This document shows positions 44,978 through 54,942 of a stretch of DNA of 64,000 bases, in pieces. A program made the translations under genes and the position numbers. Below the pieces are notes generated by a model. That model was given only the letters and a program-made list of their open reading frames with translations. It searched no databases and was not told the DNA's origin. The stretch covers positions 112,387-176,386 of the forward strand of contig WTPW01000432.1 of NCBI GenBank assembly GCA_009809945.1. The letters run 5' to 3'. The stretch comes from Gigaspora margarita (lineage: Eukaryota > Glomeromycota > Glomeromycetes > Diversisporales > Gigasporaceae). How positions within the stretch are numbered: the stretch's first letter is position 1; each line of letters starts with the position of its first letter.

Positions 44978-46192
44978 TTAATTGATAATCCGCCTGTCAA
45001 CTGGAGAAAAGGCGAAATATGGCGTGCTTCCATCTAAAAAGTTTTTTCTTACTAAGTTAACGATACATGTCCACTAATTGAAAGTTGTAGANNNNNNNNN
45101 NNNNNNNNNNNNNNNNNNNNNNNNNNNNNNNNNNNNNNNNNNNNNNNNNNNNNNNNNNNNNNNNNNNNNNNNNNNNNNNNNNNNNNNNNNNNNNNNNNNN
45201 NNNNNNNNNNNNNNNNNNNNNNNNNNNNNNNNNNNNNNNNNNNNNNNNNNNNNNNNNNNNNNNNNNNNNNNNNNNNNNNNNNNNNNNNNNNNNNNNNNNN
45301 NNNNNNNNNNNNNNNNNNNNNNNNNNNNNNNNNNNNNNNNNNNNNNNNNNNNNNNNNNNNNNNNNNNNNNNNNNNNNNNNNNNNNNNNNNNNNNNNNNNN
45401 NNNNNNNNNNNNNNNNNNNNNNNNNNNNNNNNNNNNNNNNNNNNNNNNNNNNNNNNNNNNNNNNNNNNNNNNNNNNNNNNNNNNNNNNNNNNNNNNNNNN
45501 NNNNNNNNNNNNNNNNNNNNNNNNNNNNNNNNNNNNNNNNNNNNNNNNNNNNNNNNNNNNNNNNNNNNNNNNNNNNNNNNNNNNNNNNNNNNNNNNNNNN
45601 NNNNNNNNNNNNNNNNNNNNNNNNNNNNNNNNNNNNNNNNNNNNNNNNNNNNNNNNNNNNNNNNNNNNNNNNNNNNNNNNNNNNNNNNNNNNNNNNNNNN
45701 NNNNNNNNNNNNNNNNNNNNNNNNNNNNNNNNNNNNNNNNNNNNNNNNNNNNNNNNNNNNNNNNNNNNNNNNNNNNNNNNNNNNNNNNNNNNNNNNNNNN
45801 NNNNNNNNNNNNNNNNNNNNNNNNNNNNNNNNNNNNNNNNNNNNNNNNNNNNNNNNNNNNNNNNNNNNNNNNNNNNNNNNNNNNNNNNNNNNNNNNNNNN
45901 NNNNNNNNNNNNNNNNNNNNNNNNNNNNNNNNNNNNNNNNNNNNNNNNNNNNNNNNNNNNNNNNNNNNNNNNNNNNNNNNNNNNNNNNNNNNNNNNNNNN
46001 NNNNNNNNNNNNNNNNNNNNNNNNNNNNNNNNNNNNNNNNNNNNNNNNNNNNNNNNNNNNNNNNNNNNNNNNNNNNNNTCTACAACTTTCAATTAGTGGA
46101 CATGTATCGTTAACTTAGTAAGAAAAAACTTTTTAGATGGAAGCACGCCATATTTCGCCTTTTCTCCAGTTGACAGGCGGATTATCAATTAA
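44978..46192. mobile_element. Element with perfect 114-base TIRs, unsequenced centre
   Basis: 44,978-45,091 (from TTAATTGATAATCCGCC to AAAGTTGTAGA) is exactly inverted at 46,079-46,192. GC-richer than its flanks and perfectly conserved between arms, which suggests recent insertion or gene conversion. Flanking bases (AGC / TAAAT) show no duplication beyond the TTAA in the arm. The centre (45,092-46,078) is all N, so any coding content is unknown. Confidence 0.65.
45092..46078. other. Assembly gap (987 N) inside an inverted repeat
   Basis: No sequence. Any open frame reported across it is an artefact of translating Ns. Confidence 0.97.
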
Positions 46193-47389
46193 TAAATTAT
46201 ACTTATGAGTTAGTCATATAGGTACAGTCAATTAAAACATGTCTTATAGCTTTTTTTCCATTTTGAGAAAATCACATTTGAAATTTAATATAACAACAAT
46301 AATGATATTCTATTATTAGTATAATCTGTTTGATCTATATGAATTAGCCAATCATACAAGCTCTTTTCTATGACTATGCAGCAAGGATTAACAAGCTAAT
46401 TTCTAAAATTTATTTTTAGATCGCTTCTATTTATATACGGCATTTAGAAAAATAAGCATCACCAAAAATTTTATTATGTAAATTTGATGCTTTAAATACT
46501 AAATTATATAGTTGAATGCATGCTTTATTTGATAGTATTGTTAACTCATTTTTGCAAAAAATGCCATAAGCTGTGTTTTAATTGACCGCTCCCCATATGT
46601 ATCTAATAGCAATGTCACATCAATGGCAAGAAAACTAGTAAAACCAATAGTTCTAGTAGTTCTCATAAATATTTTATATATTTTATTTAGGGGTTTAAAA
46701 TTTAGTGCACCTGCACTGCGATGCACCCTCTTTATGTTTCTCAAATTTTACTAGAGTAACCCCTGTTGTACTTTTAACAAAAAATGCTACACTCGCAATT
46801 TTACTATAATTCTATAACTCCAACCCTAACCTAACCTGAACCCTAATCATTGTATGTATTTGTTACTATAGAGTGCATCACAGCAGGGTGCACTAAATTA
46901 TAAAACCCTTTTATTTCTTATAATTAATATTATTATTATATTGATTGGTTATAATAGATTAATAATTAAACAATAGAGAAAATACATTATAACTGATTGA
47001 TATGATCATAATGCATAAATATCCCAATACTCCTCTAGAAAATTGGCAGTTCTAAAACTCACAATTAAATAAAATATAATATTCATGTCTTTATACATGG
47101 ATTAATATAAACTGATACTCATGTTTTCATATACATATAAACCCAATTATATAATCATTAAGTGACTTAATGATCTTTGATCACATGATAATTGCAAAGG
47201 TCTTCATGTTCCCAAAGTTAACATTAGTTTTAACTATATAAACATATACGACTACCTGTATCTTCATATACATTTAGCTGTTTGCCTCTTTCGTAATAGC
47301 AAATCACATGAAAACCTCTATAAGCATTTACCGCTTGAAATACTAAGCACGTGAAGCATTTATTAAATATCAAAGCCAGTTCCACTGAA
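46193..47389. other. Intergenic with one telomere-like MITE
   Basis: 46,690-46,908: GGGTTTAAAATTTAGTGCACC and inverted GGGTTTTATAATTTAGTGCACC (split here below 20) mark a small MITE with CCCTAACCTAACCTGAACCC at 46,820 and a short ACACTCGCAATTTTACTATA block. The rest is AT-rich without gene structure. Confidence 0.5.
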
Positions 47390-47819
47390 CCGATTTAGAG
47401 GTGGTTTGAGTGTAACAGTGTCAACAATAGCAAAAAAAAAGACAGAATTTTTTAAGAATTAATTTAGTACACTTCCCGTAATTTAAAAGGCGAAATTACA
47501 TTGTAAAAAAAAAAATTTAAACAGTAACATTTTTCAACATCGTTTTGGTGCACAAGCCATTTCAATTTTTATTATCTATTATTACCTGTGGCTTTGTTAC
47601 AGGATCTATTTTGTATAACAACAAAATCAACGTGGCAAGACATTATGACGACACGATTCACCGACGCCGTAATGCCGACATTCTATTTCACCTACAGCAC
47701 ATTCTTTCAATAAGAAGTATATCCGACATAACATGTTTTCAACATCCTTTTCTTAGACAAGACATTTCCCCAACAATTATTTCCTAACATTATTCTAACC
47801 AACACCACCTCTAAATCGG
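47390..47819. mobile_element. 430-base MITE, CCGATTTAGAGGTGGT ends
   Basis: CCGATTTAGAGGTGGTTTG and inverted CCGATTTAGAGGTGGTGTT ends. A frame inside (47,545-47,787) begins with GTG, lacks introns or domains, and lies entirely within the element, so I do not call it a gene. Confidence 0.6.
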
Positions 47820-48990
47820 CCAATCCTAACACTGAATCGGTCCAATTTTACGTCAAGGAAATTATCGTCGGAGAAATGTCTTTTCTGAGAAACAGATAAC
47901 ATGTAATGTCGAATGCATGTCTTATGAAAAATATGCTATACCTTTCATTCAATCGAGCGACAACGTTGTCTAGCAATTTCAATACTCATTTTTTAAAAAA
48001 ATAAACTGTCGTTATGAAAATACAAAGATGGATCATGTAGGAGGGAAGACGCAGATTGACCGAATTTTTGTAGCCAAATTGAATACAAACTTCTGGAAGA
48101 AATTCCCGATCTCAATATAAATATACTTAGGTCGAATTTCATTTATGAATTTTGGATTGGTAGACTTTGATTATCTCATATTCGTTAAGTGCGAAAGCTT
48201 TTATTTACTCACGTGTTAAATTCATTCGAATTGAGATATAATACTCACATTCAAGATGTAGCTATTCACATTAAAATATGAATTCAAGTAACATTAAAAG
48301 GCTTAGCATATACCATTGACTCCGTGACAAAACAAGCAAACAAATATTTGTAAAAGCGAAATAATATTATAGATAAATAGATACTACTTTTATAGCACAT
48401 GGGGTATAAGTAATAAAAAGCATAAATCTATCAGTATTTTTACTACAGTATATTACATCTCAAACGATTTGGATTAAATAGTACATCGGGAGCCCCAGTA
48501 CATAATGCTATCTCTAAACTAACATCCCCTGCCGTATTCACTTTAAACACGTTCAGATATACAAATCTTTAAAACCTACAAACAAAAATTTATCGTTAGA
48601 TTCCTCTTAACTTACTCTAAACCATATCAGACCCATGTTTACATTTTAACTGAAATCTTAATATTTCATCGATTATCAAAAATAAATTTAGCTCATATAC
48701 GTTATAAAGCATGTTAAGATAATTAAATATTTGATTAAATACAACTGTTTCCTAAATTTAAAAGTTTTATTATTTATTTAATATATAACATCACTTAATT
48801 TCATTGATCGAACCCTCAGTATCCTATTCACTTATTACTGCTTTCGCTCAGCATAAAAAACTTATTTCCTTAACTTTTATCTTTCTCACGAACTTCTATC
48901 TATAATGCCTAAATCGAGTTCACAGCTCATTTTCCTGTGAAAACCTTGTTTATACAAATAATCTTTTTATTTTTAATTCAAGGATCTATA
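47820..48990. other. Upstream region of the FIST gene
   Basis: Less repetitive than most of the window, no TIRs seen. Short frames such as MDHVGGKTQIDRIFVAKLN (about 48,031) do not extend. A short upstream frame (ATGCCTAAATCG, 48,906, stop 11 codons later) lies in the presumed leader of the next gene and could lower its translation; that is inference. Confidence 0.5.
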
Positions 48991-50992
48991 ATGTTATTCG
49001 ACATACTTTGCCATTTCAAAAATTCTTTAGTCAAAAGACCTTTTTTCCACTCCAAAAAACTTTTTTCTAGTTATACTCGACCTATATCAATAACTTTAAA
49101 TGCAACTCACTCCTCAGCAAAAGATGCAATTGATTCATTAATCGATAAAATACCTGGCCCTTATGAAGTTTGTATATTATTAGTTTCCCGAACCTACTCT
49201 CCAAAAGAATTAGATCTCTTTCCTAGTTATCTCTTCACTAAATTACGCCCTAGAGTTCTTGCTGGTTGTGTGGTCGACAAAGTTTACACTTCTTCTGATT
49301 CTATTGAGTTTGGTCATGGCATCTCTTTGTTTTTGGGCGGATTGGGTAAAAAGGAAGATAGTTGGAGATTCGATGAATTTTGCGATAATGTGCAAGGTTC
49401 AAGACGAGAATATAAAACTAATTCCGTTGGGCGATGGTCTATACCAAACACAGAAATAAGAAGTAACATGATAGAAAGAAATGAATATAATCTTAATAAA
49501 TTTCAATCCATATCCACTATACCACATGAATTTGAATTACCTGACGAGTTAAAATTACTCAAGGAAAATAATATTAGGTTTGCTTATATGTTTGTTATTT
49601 TTTCGATTAATACAACCAAACTAATTATAAATTTTTTGTAAAGTCCGGATTTATTTTTTTTGATTTCGGATGTTGAACCATACCAATTTTTAGAATCTTT
49701 AGATCATCATTTTCCTCAAAGTAAAAAGGTTCGATAACTATTCTTGATATTCTTCTCAATTAATGAATTATTATTTATTTTAATCAAATGATTCCGCCTC
49801 TGAACTTAGTTAGGAATAATTGGGTAGATGTAATTCATATGTTTACATATTGAAATAGTATTGAAATTATCCCCCTTATTAATTTTTTATTTACTTAAAA
49901 ATTTCCATAAAAAAGATCATCCACGCCATTTATAACAGGTCGTCCATTTAGTCTTTTCAAAAATTGTGACATGCTATCGAAAGGCATTGTTGGTATAGCA
50001 TTTACATCAATGACTTCAACATCCATGATAAAAAAACAAATTCAAGTTGATCACCAATCATTGTGTTCAATTGGAGAACCATTAAAAATTACAAGGTATT
50101 TTTATTCCTTTATTCGATCTATTCTTAGCAATTTTTCAATTTAATCTCTCTCAATTTATATGTGTTTTTTAAAAAGCTGTCAAGGAAATATTATCATAGA
50201 ATTAGATGGCTTAAATCCTACTGACCTACTATTAAAGAGATTTCAATCTGAAAATTTTGATCAGGCATTATCTAAAGAAACAGAATATTATTTAGGTATA
50301 TATGATGTTGGTAATAAACTTGATGTATGTATTATACTAATTCAATAATGATTTTGTAAGGTTAAAATTTTTCTTGTTTAAAAAAATGATTTTTTTGAAA
50401 AATTATAATTTTATTGATTTGTTAAATAGGAATCAATGCTAATAGTTAACAAAATCTTGAGTGGTGATCCTGTACGTGGTAATATGGCCATCGATACTAC
50501 TAAAAACTTGAAGAATGGACAGTTTGTCAAGGTTCGATAAAAAATAAAATATTATACAAATCATAAAATAATTGAACAATATAATAAAAAAAAAAACTTT
50601 AATATTTTTTATTCAATTGTCATAACAAATAGTTTATGTACAGAAAAAATTATTCGAAATTCGAACTAAATCCAAATATTTCTAATGATAATGGTAAAAT
50701 TATACTTTTGTTCTATGACTGCTAATGAATAAATATTTATATAATCCAACTGATTTAGTAGTTTGTTCTTTAAATAAAAGGTATAAATCTAGTACTAGCA
50801 ACATCAGATCGCGAGAATATGGACTTAGCCACTTCCTCACCAGCCTTGAACAAAATAATTATAGAAAAAAATATTTTTGGTGGGATCAGTGAAAATGGAA
50901 TAATTATTGGAAAAGGTGCTATAAATAAAAACCAATTTGGTACTTCTTGGGTGTGTAATGTACCTTATTCTTCTGCTAGTTTATTACTTTAA
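48991..50992 (+). CDS. FIST-domain protein, 8 exons, 462 aa
   Basis: Exons: 48,991-49,577, 49,644-49,728, 49,810-49,823 (14 bases), 49,916-50,095, 50,177-50,324, 50,430-50,531, 50,633-50,693, 50,781-50,992. Every junction is GT-AG and in frame. The N terminus (MLFDILCHFKNSLVKRPFFH) is basic and Ser/Phe-rich, like a mitochondrial presequence. FIST_N-like features follow: EVCILLVSRTYSPKEL, RPRVLAGCVVDKV, LFLGGLG, LFFLISDVEP, IIGSSTPFITGRP (about residues 227-239), GIVGIAF. The C-terminal half has YYLGIYDVG, FMYRKNY and IFGGISENGIIIG with VCNVPYSSASLLL, as in FIST_C. FIST domains are thought to bind small ligands and occur in FBXO22; the exact role in fungi is unknown. The start is the first ATG of the frame; a poly(A) signal AATAAA is at 51,219-51,224. 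Confidence 0.75.
49810..49823 (+). other. 14-base microexon of the FIST gene
   Basis: TTAGGAATAATTGG between AACTTAG (acceptor) and GTAGATG (donor). It supplies LGIIG, joining SKK of exon 2 to SSTPFITGRP of exon 4. Without it exons 2 and 4 do not share a frame, and the family's G-x-I-G-S-x-TPF motif is lost. Confidence 0.7.
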
Positions 50993-51955
50993 AATTTTGA
51001 TGAAGATATTTCTTTAAAATATGGTTCAATTTTTATTACTAAGTAAAGTATTGTAAAAAAAAATTATGCTAATTTTTGATATCAGTTGAAAAAATTTTAA
51101 AGTTGTGATTTTGGAGACAAAGATATATAAATATATATATATATTTATTAACTTATCTGAACATATTCTACATGTATATGAGGAAATTGTTTGAGATTAT
51201 GAATTTAATTTCAGGTTCAATAAATATAACTGATAAATTTAAAAGCATTGAAATTTAATAATTTAAAATCATATTTTGATTAAAATAAATGATTTTAAGA
51301 ATGTTTTCTGCATATTAACATTGAGAAAGTATTTTTTTTATAGACTTGCCATATTAAATAAAAGTTTTTTTTAAAAAATTTACATGATTTAACAATATAA
51401 GTTACTACATAATTGTAAATGGCACAAAATAATTTTACATTTGACATAGTTAACAAGACTCTTAAAAATTTAAATTTTACAAGTGCTCTCTTTTTGGTAG
51501 TTAGGATTAGAATAAGGACTAAAATAAAACTTTTTTGTATAACAAATTCTTTTATAATCTGTAAATAAAGCAATTCAAGTTCAAAATCTGCCTATTATTA
51601 TAAATATTCTCAATTTTTATGGTTAGTATAGAAAATAAAGTGACTTTGAATGTTCAAGATTGTGGATAATTAAGAAACAAAATATTCAAGTATCCTAGAA
51701 GTAAAAAATGGGCTCATATGGTCGGGCTTTTTGCTGAAAGTAAAATGTAATGCTAGTAAAAAAAAAAAAAATTTTAACCAAAATTCTTTGCAAAATATAT
51801 TAGTTAAACTGTAATAAATAAAGAAGAAATTATTTAAAATAGATCTTTATTTTACAAAGTAATTATGACATTACTATTACGATACTTTGATAGCCCAAAA
51901 ATACGAGTTTAGAACCTTAAAAAGTTTGATGCTAAACTAATTTGAAATTCAAATA
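50993..51955. other. 3' flank of FIST gene and AT-rich intergenic
   Basis: Contains the 3' UTR with AATAAA at 51,219. The minus-strand frame at 51,295-51,573 is AT-driven with no domain. Nothing else recognised. Confidence 0.5.
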
Positions 51956-52199
51956 CTGTCTTCCTCCTCTACAATCACCTCCTCTATAGTCACAACCTCT
52001 AGATAATCACAAAAAATTTTAACTACTGTACCATTTTTTTTATATAAAAAATACCTTTACATAATCACAAATAGTTTATAATCACTATCACATTTTTAGA
52101 AGCTTTTTGAGATTTTTTATTAGTAAAATACTCTTATATAATCAAATATCATATATAAAAGTCTAAATTTTACTACTATAGATTCCTGAAAGTAAGCCA

Positions 52200-52313
52200 T
52201 ATGGGATCTTTGCTAGCAAAATTTTTTTCTAAAAATAGATTTATTATGTTTTTCTTAATAAAAATCTTGTGTAACAATGGCTCGGAGGGTCATTTTGCTA
52301 GCAAAGATCCCAT
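52200..52313. repeat. Inverted repeat, 22-base arms
   Basis: ATGGGATCTTTGCTAGCAAA at the left is mirrored by TTTGCTAGCAAAGATCCCAT at the right, about 70 bases apart. A related TTTTGCTAGCAAAATGATCC occurs at about 26,376. Probably the full ends of a ~115-base MITE. Confidence 0.6.
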
Positions 52314-52383
52314 ATTTTGTTGTGCAAAAAATCAGAAGTTTGCTTGTTTTGGGTTAAATTTAGTTTTTAGCAATCGCAAGTAG

Positions 52384-53070
52384 TTGCTACATAGTAAAGT
52401 CTAAATTATACTAAATAAATCGATATAATCGCTTAAGTAAACTTATTCAGAAGATCTAAATGCATATATTCTGAAATTTTTATCCAAATTGGAAAATTTT
52501 TTATTATTTTACTTTTAATTTTTACGTTCGTCGAATATATTTTTTTAAAAAATTTTACTTTTTTCGTCGAACATAAAAGTCAAAAGCCAAATAATAAAAT
52601 GTTCTAAAAATTTTACTGTATGTGTATTTTGATCTTCTTAATAAGTTTACTTAAGCGATTATCATCGATTTACATAATAAAATTTGGACTTTACTATGTA
52701 GTGACTATTATCGATTGTGGGAGTAGCTTATTTTCAGATAAATAAGTTTTTGGGTTTTTTGGTTAAAACAAAGGGGTAGCTTATTTTCGGGAATTTATGA
52801 TAAGTAAATCGATTAACACATTAAGAAAGCTGTTTGACATGCAAATTATACATATTCTGGAATTTTGACAAACTTGACAAACTATGATTAATTTAAAAAA
52901 AATAATTTATTTTTTTTCGTCTAACATAAAGTAAAGAAATTAATTAATAAAAGTTCGTCCAAATTATGTGAAACTTTTAGGATATGTGTAATTTGTTATT
53001 CCAAACAACTTTACTTAATGCATAAAAGTTTAATTCACTTAGTACAATTTGGACTTTTATATGTAGCAAC
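52384..53070. mobile_element. Two foldback elements sharing TTTACTTAAG-type arms
   Basis: 52,384-52,712: GTTGCTACATAGTAAAGTC..ATAATCGCTTAAGTAAACTT faces its inverted copy around a TTCGTCGAA centre. 52,800-53,070: similar plan with AACAACTTTACTTAATGC and TTGGACTTTTATATGTAGC. Related to 31,140-31,260, 58,430-58,560 and 63,370-63,420. Confidence 0.6.
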
Positions 53071-53213
53071 TATTTGTGATTATAATATTTATTTCTATAT
53101 AATCACATAATATAAACCACAGTATTAGATGTGATTATATAGGGTAATTACTATATAAACACACCTCTTTATAATCACCATTTTTGCTGCGTGATTATAG
53201 AGGAGGAAGACAG

Positions 53214-54942
53214 TAATTATAATTGACAAAATGAAATGAGTTAGTTACTTATCAATACCAAAATTGAATAAAAAACCAAATACTAAAAAAACTAAAAATG
53301 TCCCCATTAGATTATGTATTTTCAAAATAGATTATTACAAGAAATTAATGCATTTTAACCAAGTATATAGACAATATAAAAAACTTTTTTATTTGTGATA
53401 ACATAATTTAAAAGTTATATGGTTATACAATAATTTTGAATTTTAAGAAGGTTAACGAATTAAGATTTTCTTGAGACCCGAATTGAATAGGTGAATTTTA
53501 ATATTATATAAAGTATTATGACGCAGTATCGATTATGGAGCATCTGCAATATCTTGAGATCTAGTGATCAGAATTATATCGTCTCGATGAAACGAATCGA
53601 ATCATTCTGATCACTGGATCTCGAGATAACTATAATACCTCTTTTAGCTTTTGTAGCATTTGAATACTATTATCTCGTGGCCCTGTTGAACCAATGGTTC
53701 TTGTGTTATGGTAGATTTTTTGCTTAACTGCGTCATAATACCTCTTTATAATTTATATTTTTATCTATAATTTTTTTCAATTTTACTAAAACATATTAGT
53801 GGTGTTCAAAAGTTGGTTAATTAGTGCTTGGTGTCTTAAACCCCAAAAACCTTCTATTAATTAACTAAATTTTAACCTCTAATCCTCACAGGTCCAAAGC
53901 ATAAATATCTGATACCCGATAGCTAACTATTGCCAACTATTTGCGCCAAATATTTGATTTATATTGGCATATATCAAAAAACTATCAGAAGCATATACAG
54001 GTAAAAAAATAAATATCGGGTATCATATCTGTTATTTATTTTTTTACATGATATGCTTCTGATATTTTTTGATATATTGCCAATATAAATCAGATATTTG
54101 GCGCAAATAGTTGGCAATAGTTAGCTATCGGGTATCGGATATTTATGCTTTGGACCTGTGCCTAACTCTTACTTTAATCTATATCAATATCATAGCACTA
54201 AATTTTAATAGTAGAATTATACAGTATATGGGCGGTCAAAAGTAGAAACCACCCAATTTGTTTCTAAATAAATTTTTTTCAGACTTTAAGTTAAATTATC
54301 TTAACAACCATTAAACCAAACTTGATAAAAATTTTTTTATTTTAATTCTATATAGTTATAGAATTAAAATAAAAAAAAAATTATTAGGTTTGATTTAATA
54401 GTTGTCAAGATATTTTAATTAAAATTTTAAAAAAACTTACTAAAAACAAATTGGGTGGTTTCTACTTTTGACCTCCCATATGGTCTTAAACACCACTGTT
54501 GCTTTAATCTTTTCTTTTTTTTTTCCTTTATAAACCTTTTTACTGCGCCTGAAAATTTTCAATTCGTTGATCCGTTCAGACTATGACGATGACGATGAGA
54601 ACCAAAAATATACTCGATTGTTTGTTACAAAAATTCAGATTTTATACAGTATTACGAAATAAATCTTACGTTACAGTTTCTGTTTTCTAATCAAAGCACA
54701 AAAGTATACAGCCCTAATGTTGATTATAATGAAGTTCATTATAGAGAGAATTAGTTGATTACACTACTTCTTTTCGAACAAGTTATAAGAGCAAGTTTTT
54801 TTTTTTACGTTATCGATTTTCTGTATTAGTTAATTAACATTACGTTACGCAGAAATGTGATCACCTTACAATATAACTATAAATCCGGTTAGCAACTATC
54901 TTACCCTTTAAAACAAAACTTTATCTCCAAAATATAAAAACA
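53214..54942. other. Intergenic: three foldback elements, then the S2P promoter region
   Basis: About 53,515-53,740: GTATTATGACGCAGT / ACTGCGTCATAATAC TIRs with an inner GATCTAGTGATCAGAAT palindrome. 53,889-54,163: near-perfect palindrome, arms ~110 bases (CAGGTCCAAAGCATAAATAT outermost). 54,229-54,482: palindrome with ATGGGCGGTCAAAAGTAGAA outermost and the TAATTCTATATAGTTATAG centre. From 54,490 the sequence becomes less repetitive and is the probable promoter and leader of the next gene. Confidence 0.65.

Larger units (their letters stand above)
51956..53213. mobile_element. Mariner-like element, 1.26 kb, TA target
   Basis: CTGTCTTCCTCCTCTACAAT and inverted CTGTCTTCCTCCTCTATAAT ends, flanked by TA (51,954-51,955; 53,214-53,215). 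Several ATAATCAC motifs lie inside each end. The centre is occupied by smaller inserts: a hairpin (52,200-52,313), a foldback (52,384-52,712) and another at 52,800-53,070. No transposase. Confidence 0.8.

Noticed and set aside
45052-46118. 346-codon frames on both strands
   Set aside because: They consist of translated Ns between the two inverted repeats; the known ends are the same TIR read in both directions.
47545-47787. 80-codon frame with a signal-peptide-like start
   Set aside because: Begins at GTG, lies wholly within a 430-base TIR element, and has no introns or recognised domain.
49578-50780. U12-type introns in the FIST gene because two donors read GTTCGATAA
   Set aside because: Minor-class donors are GTATCCT or ATATCCT and need a TTCCTTAAC-like branch site; neither is present.
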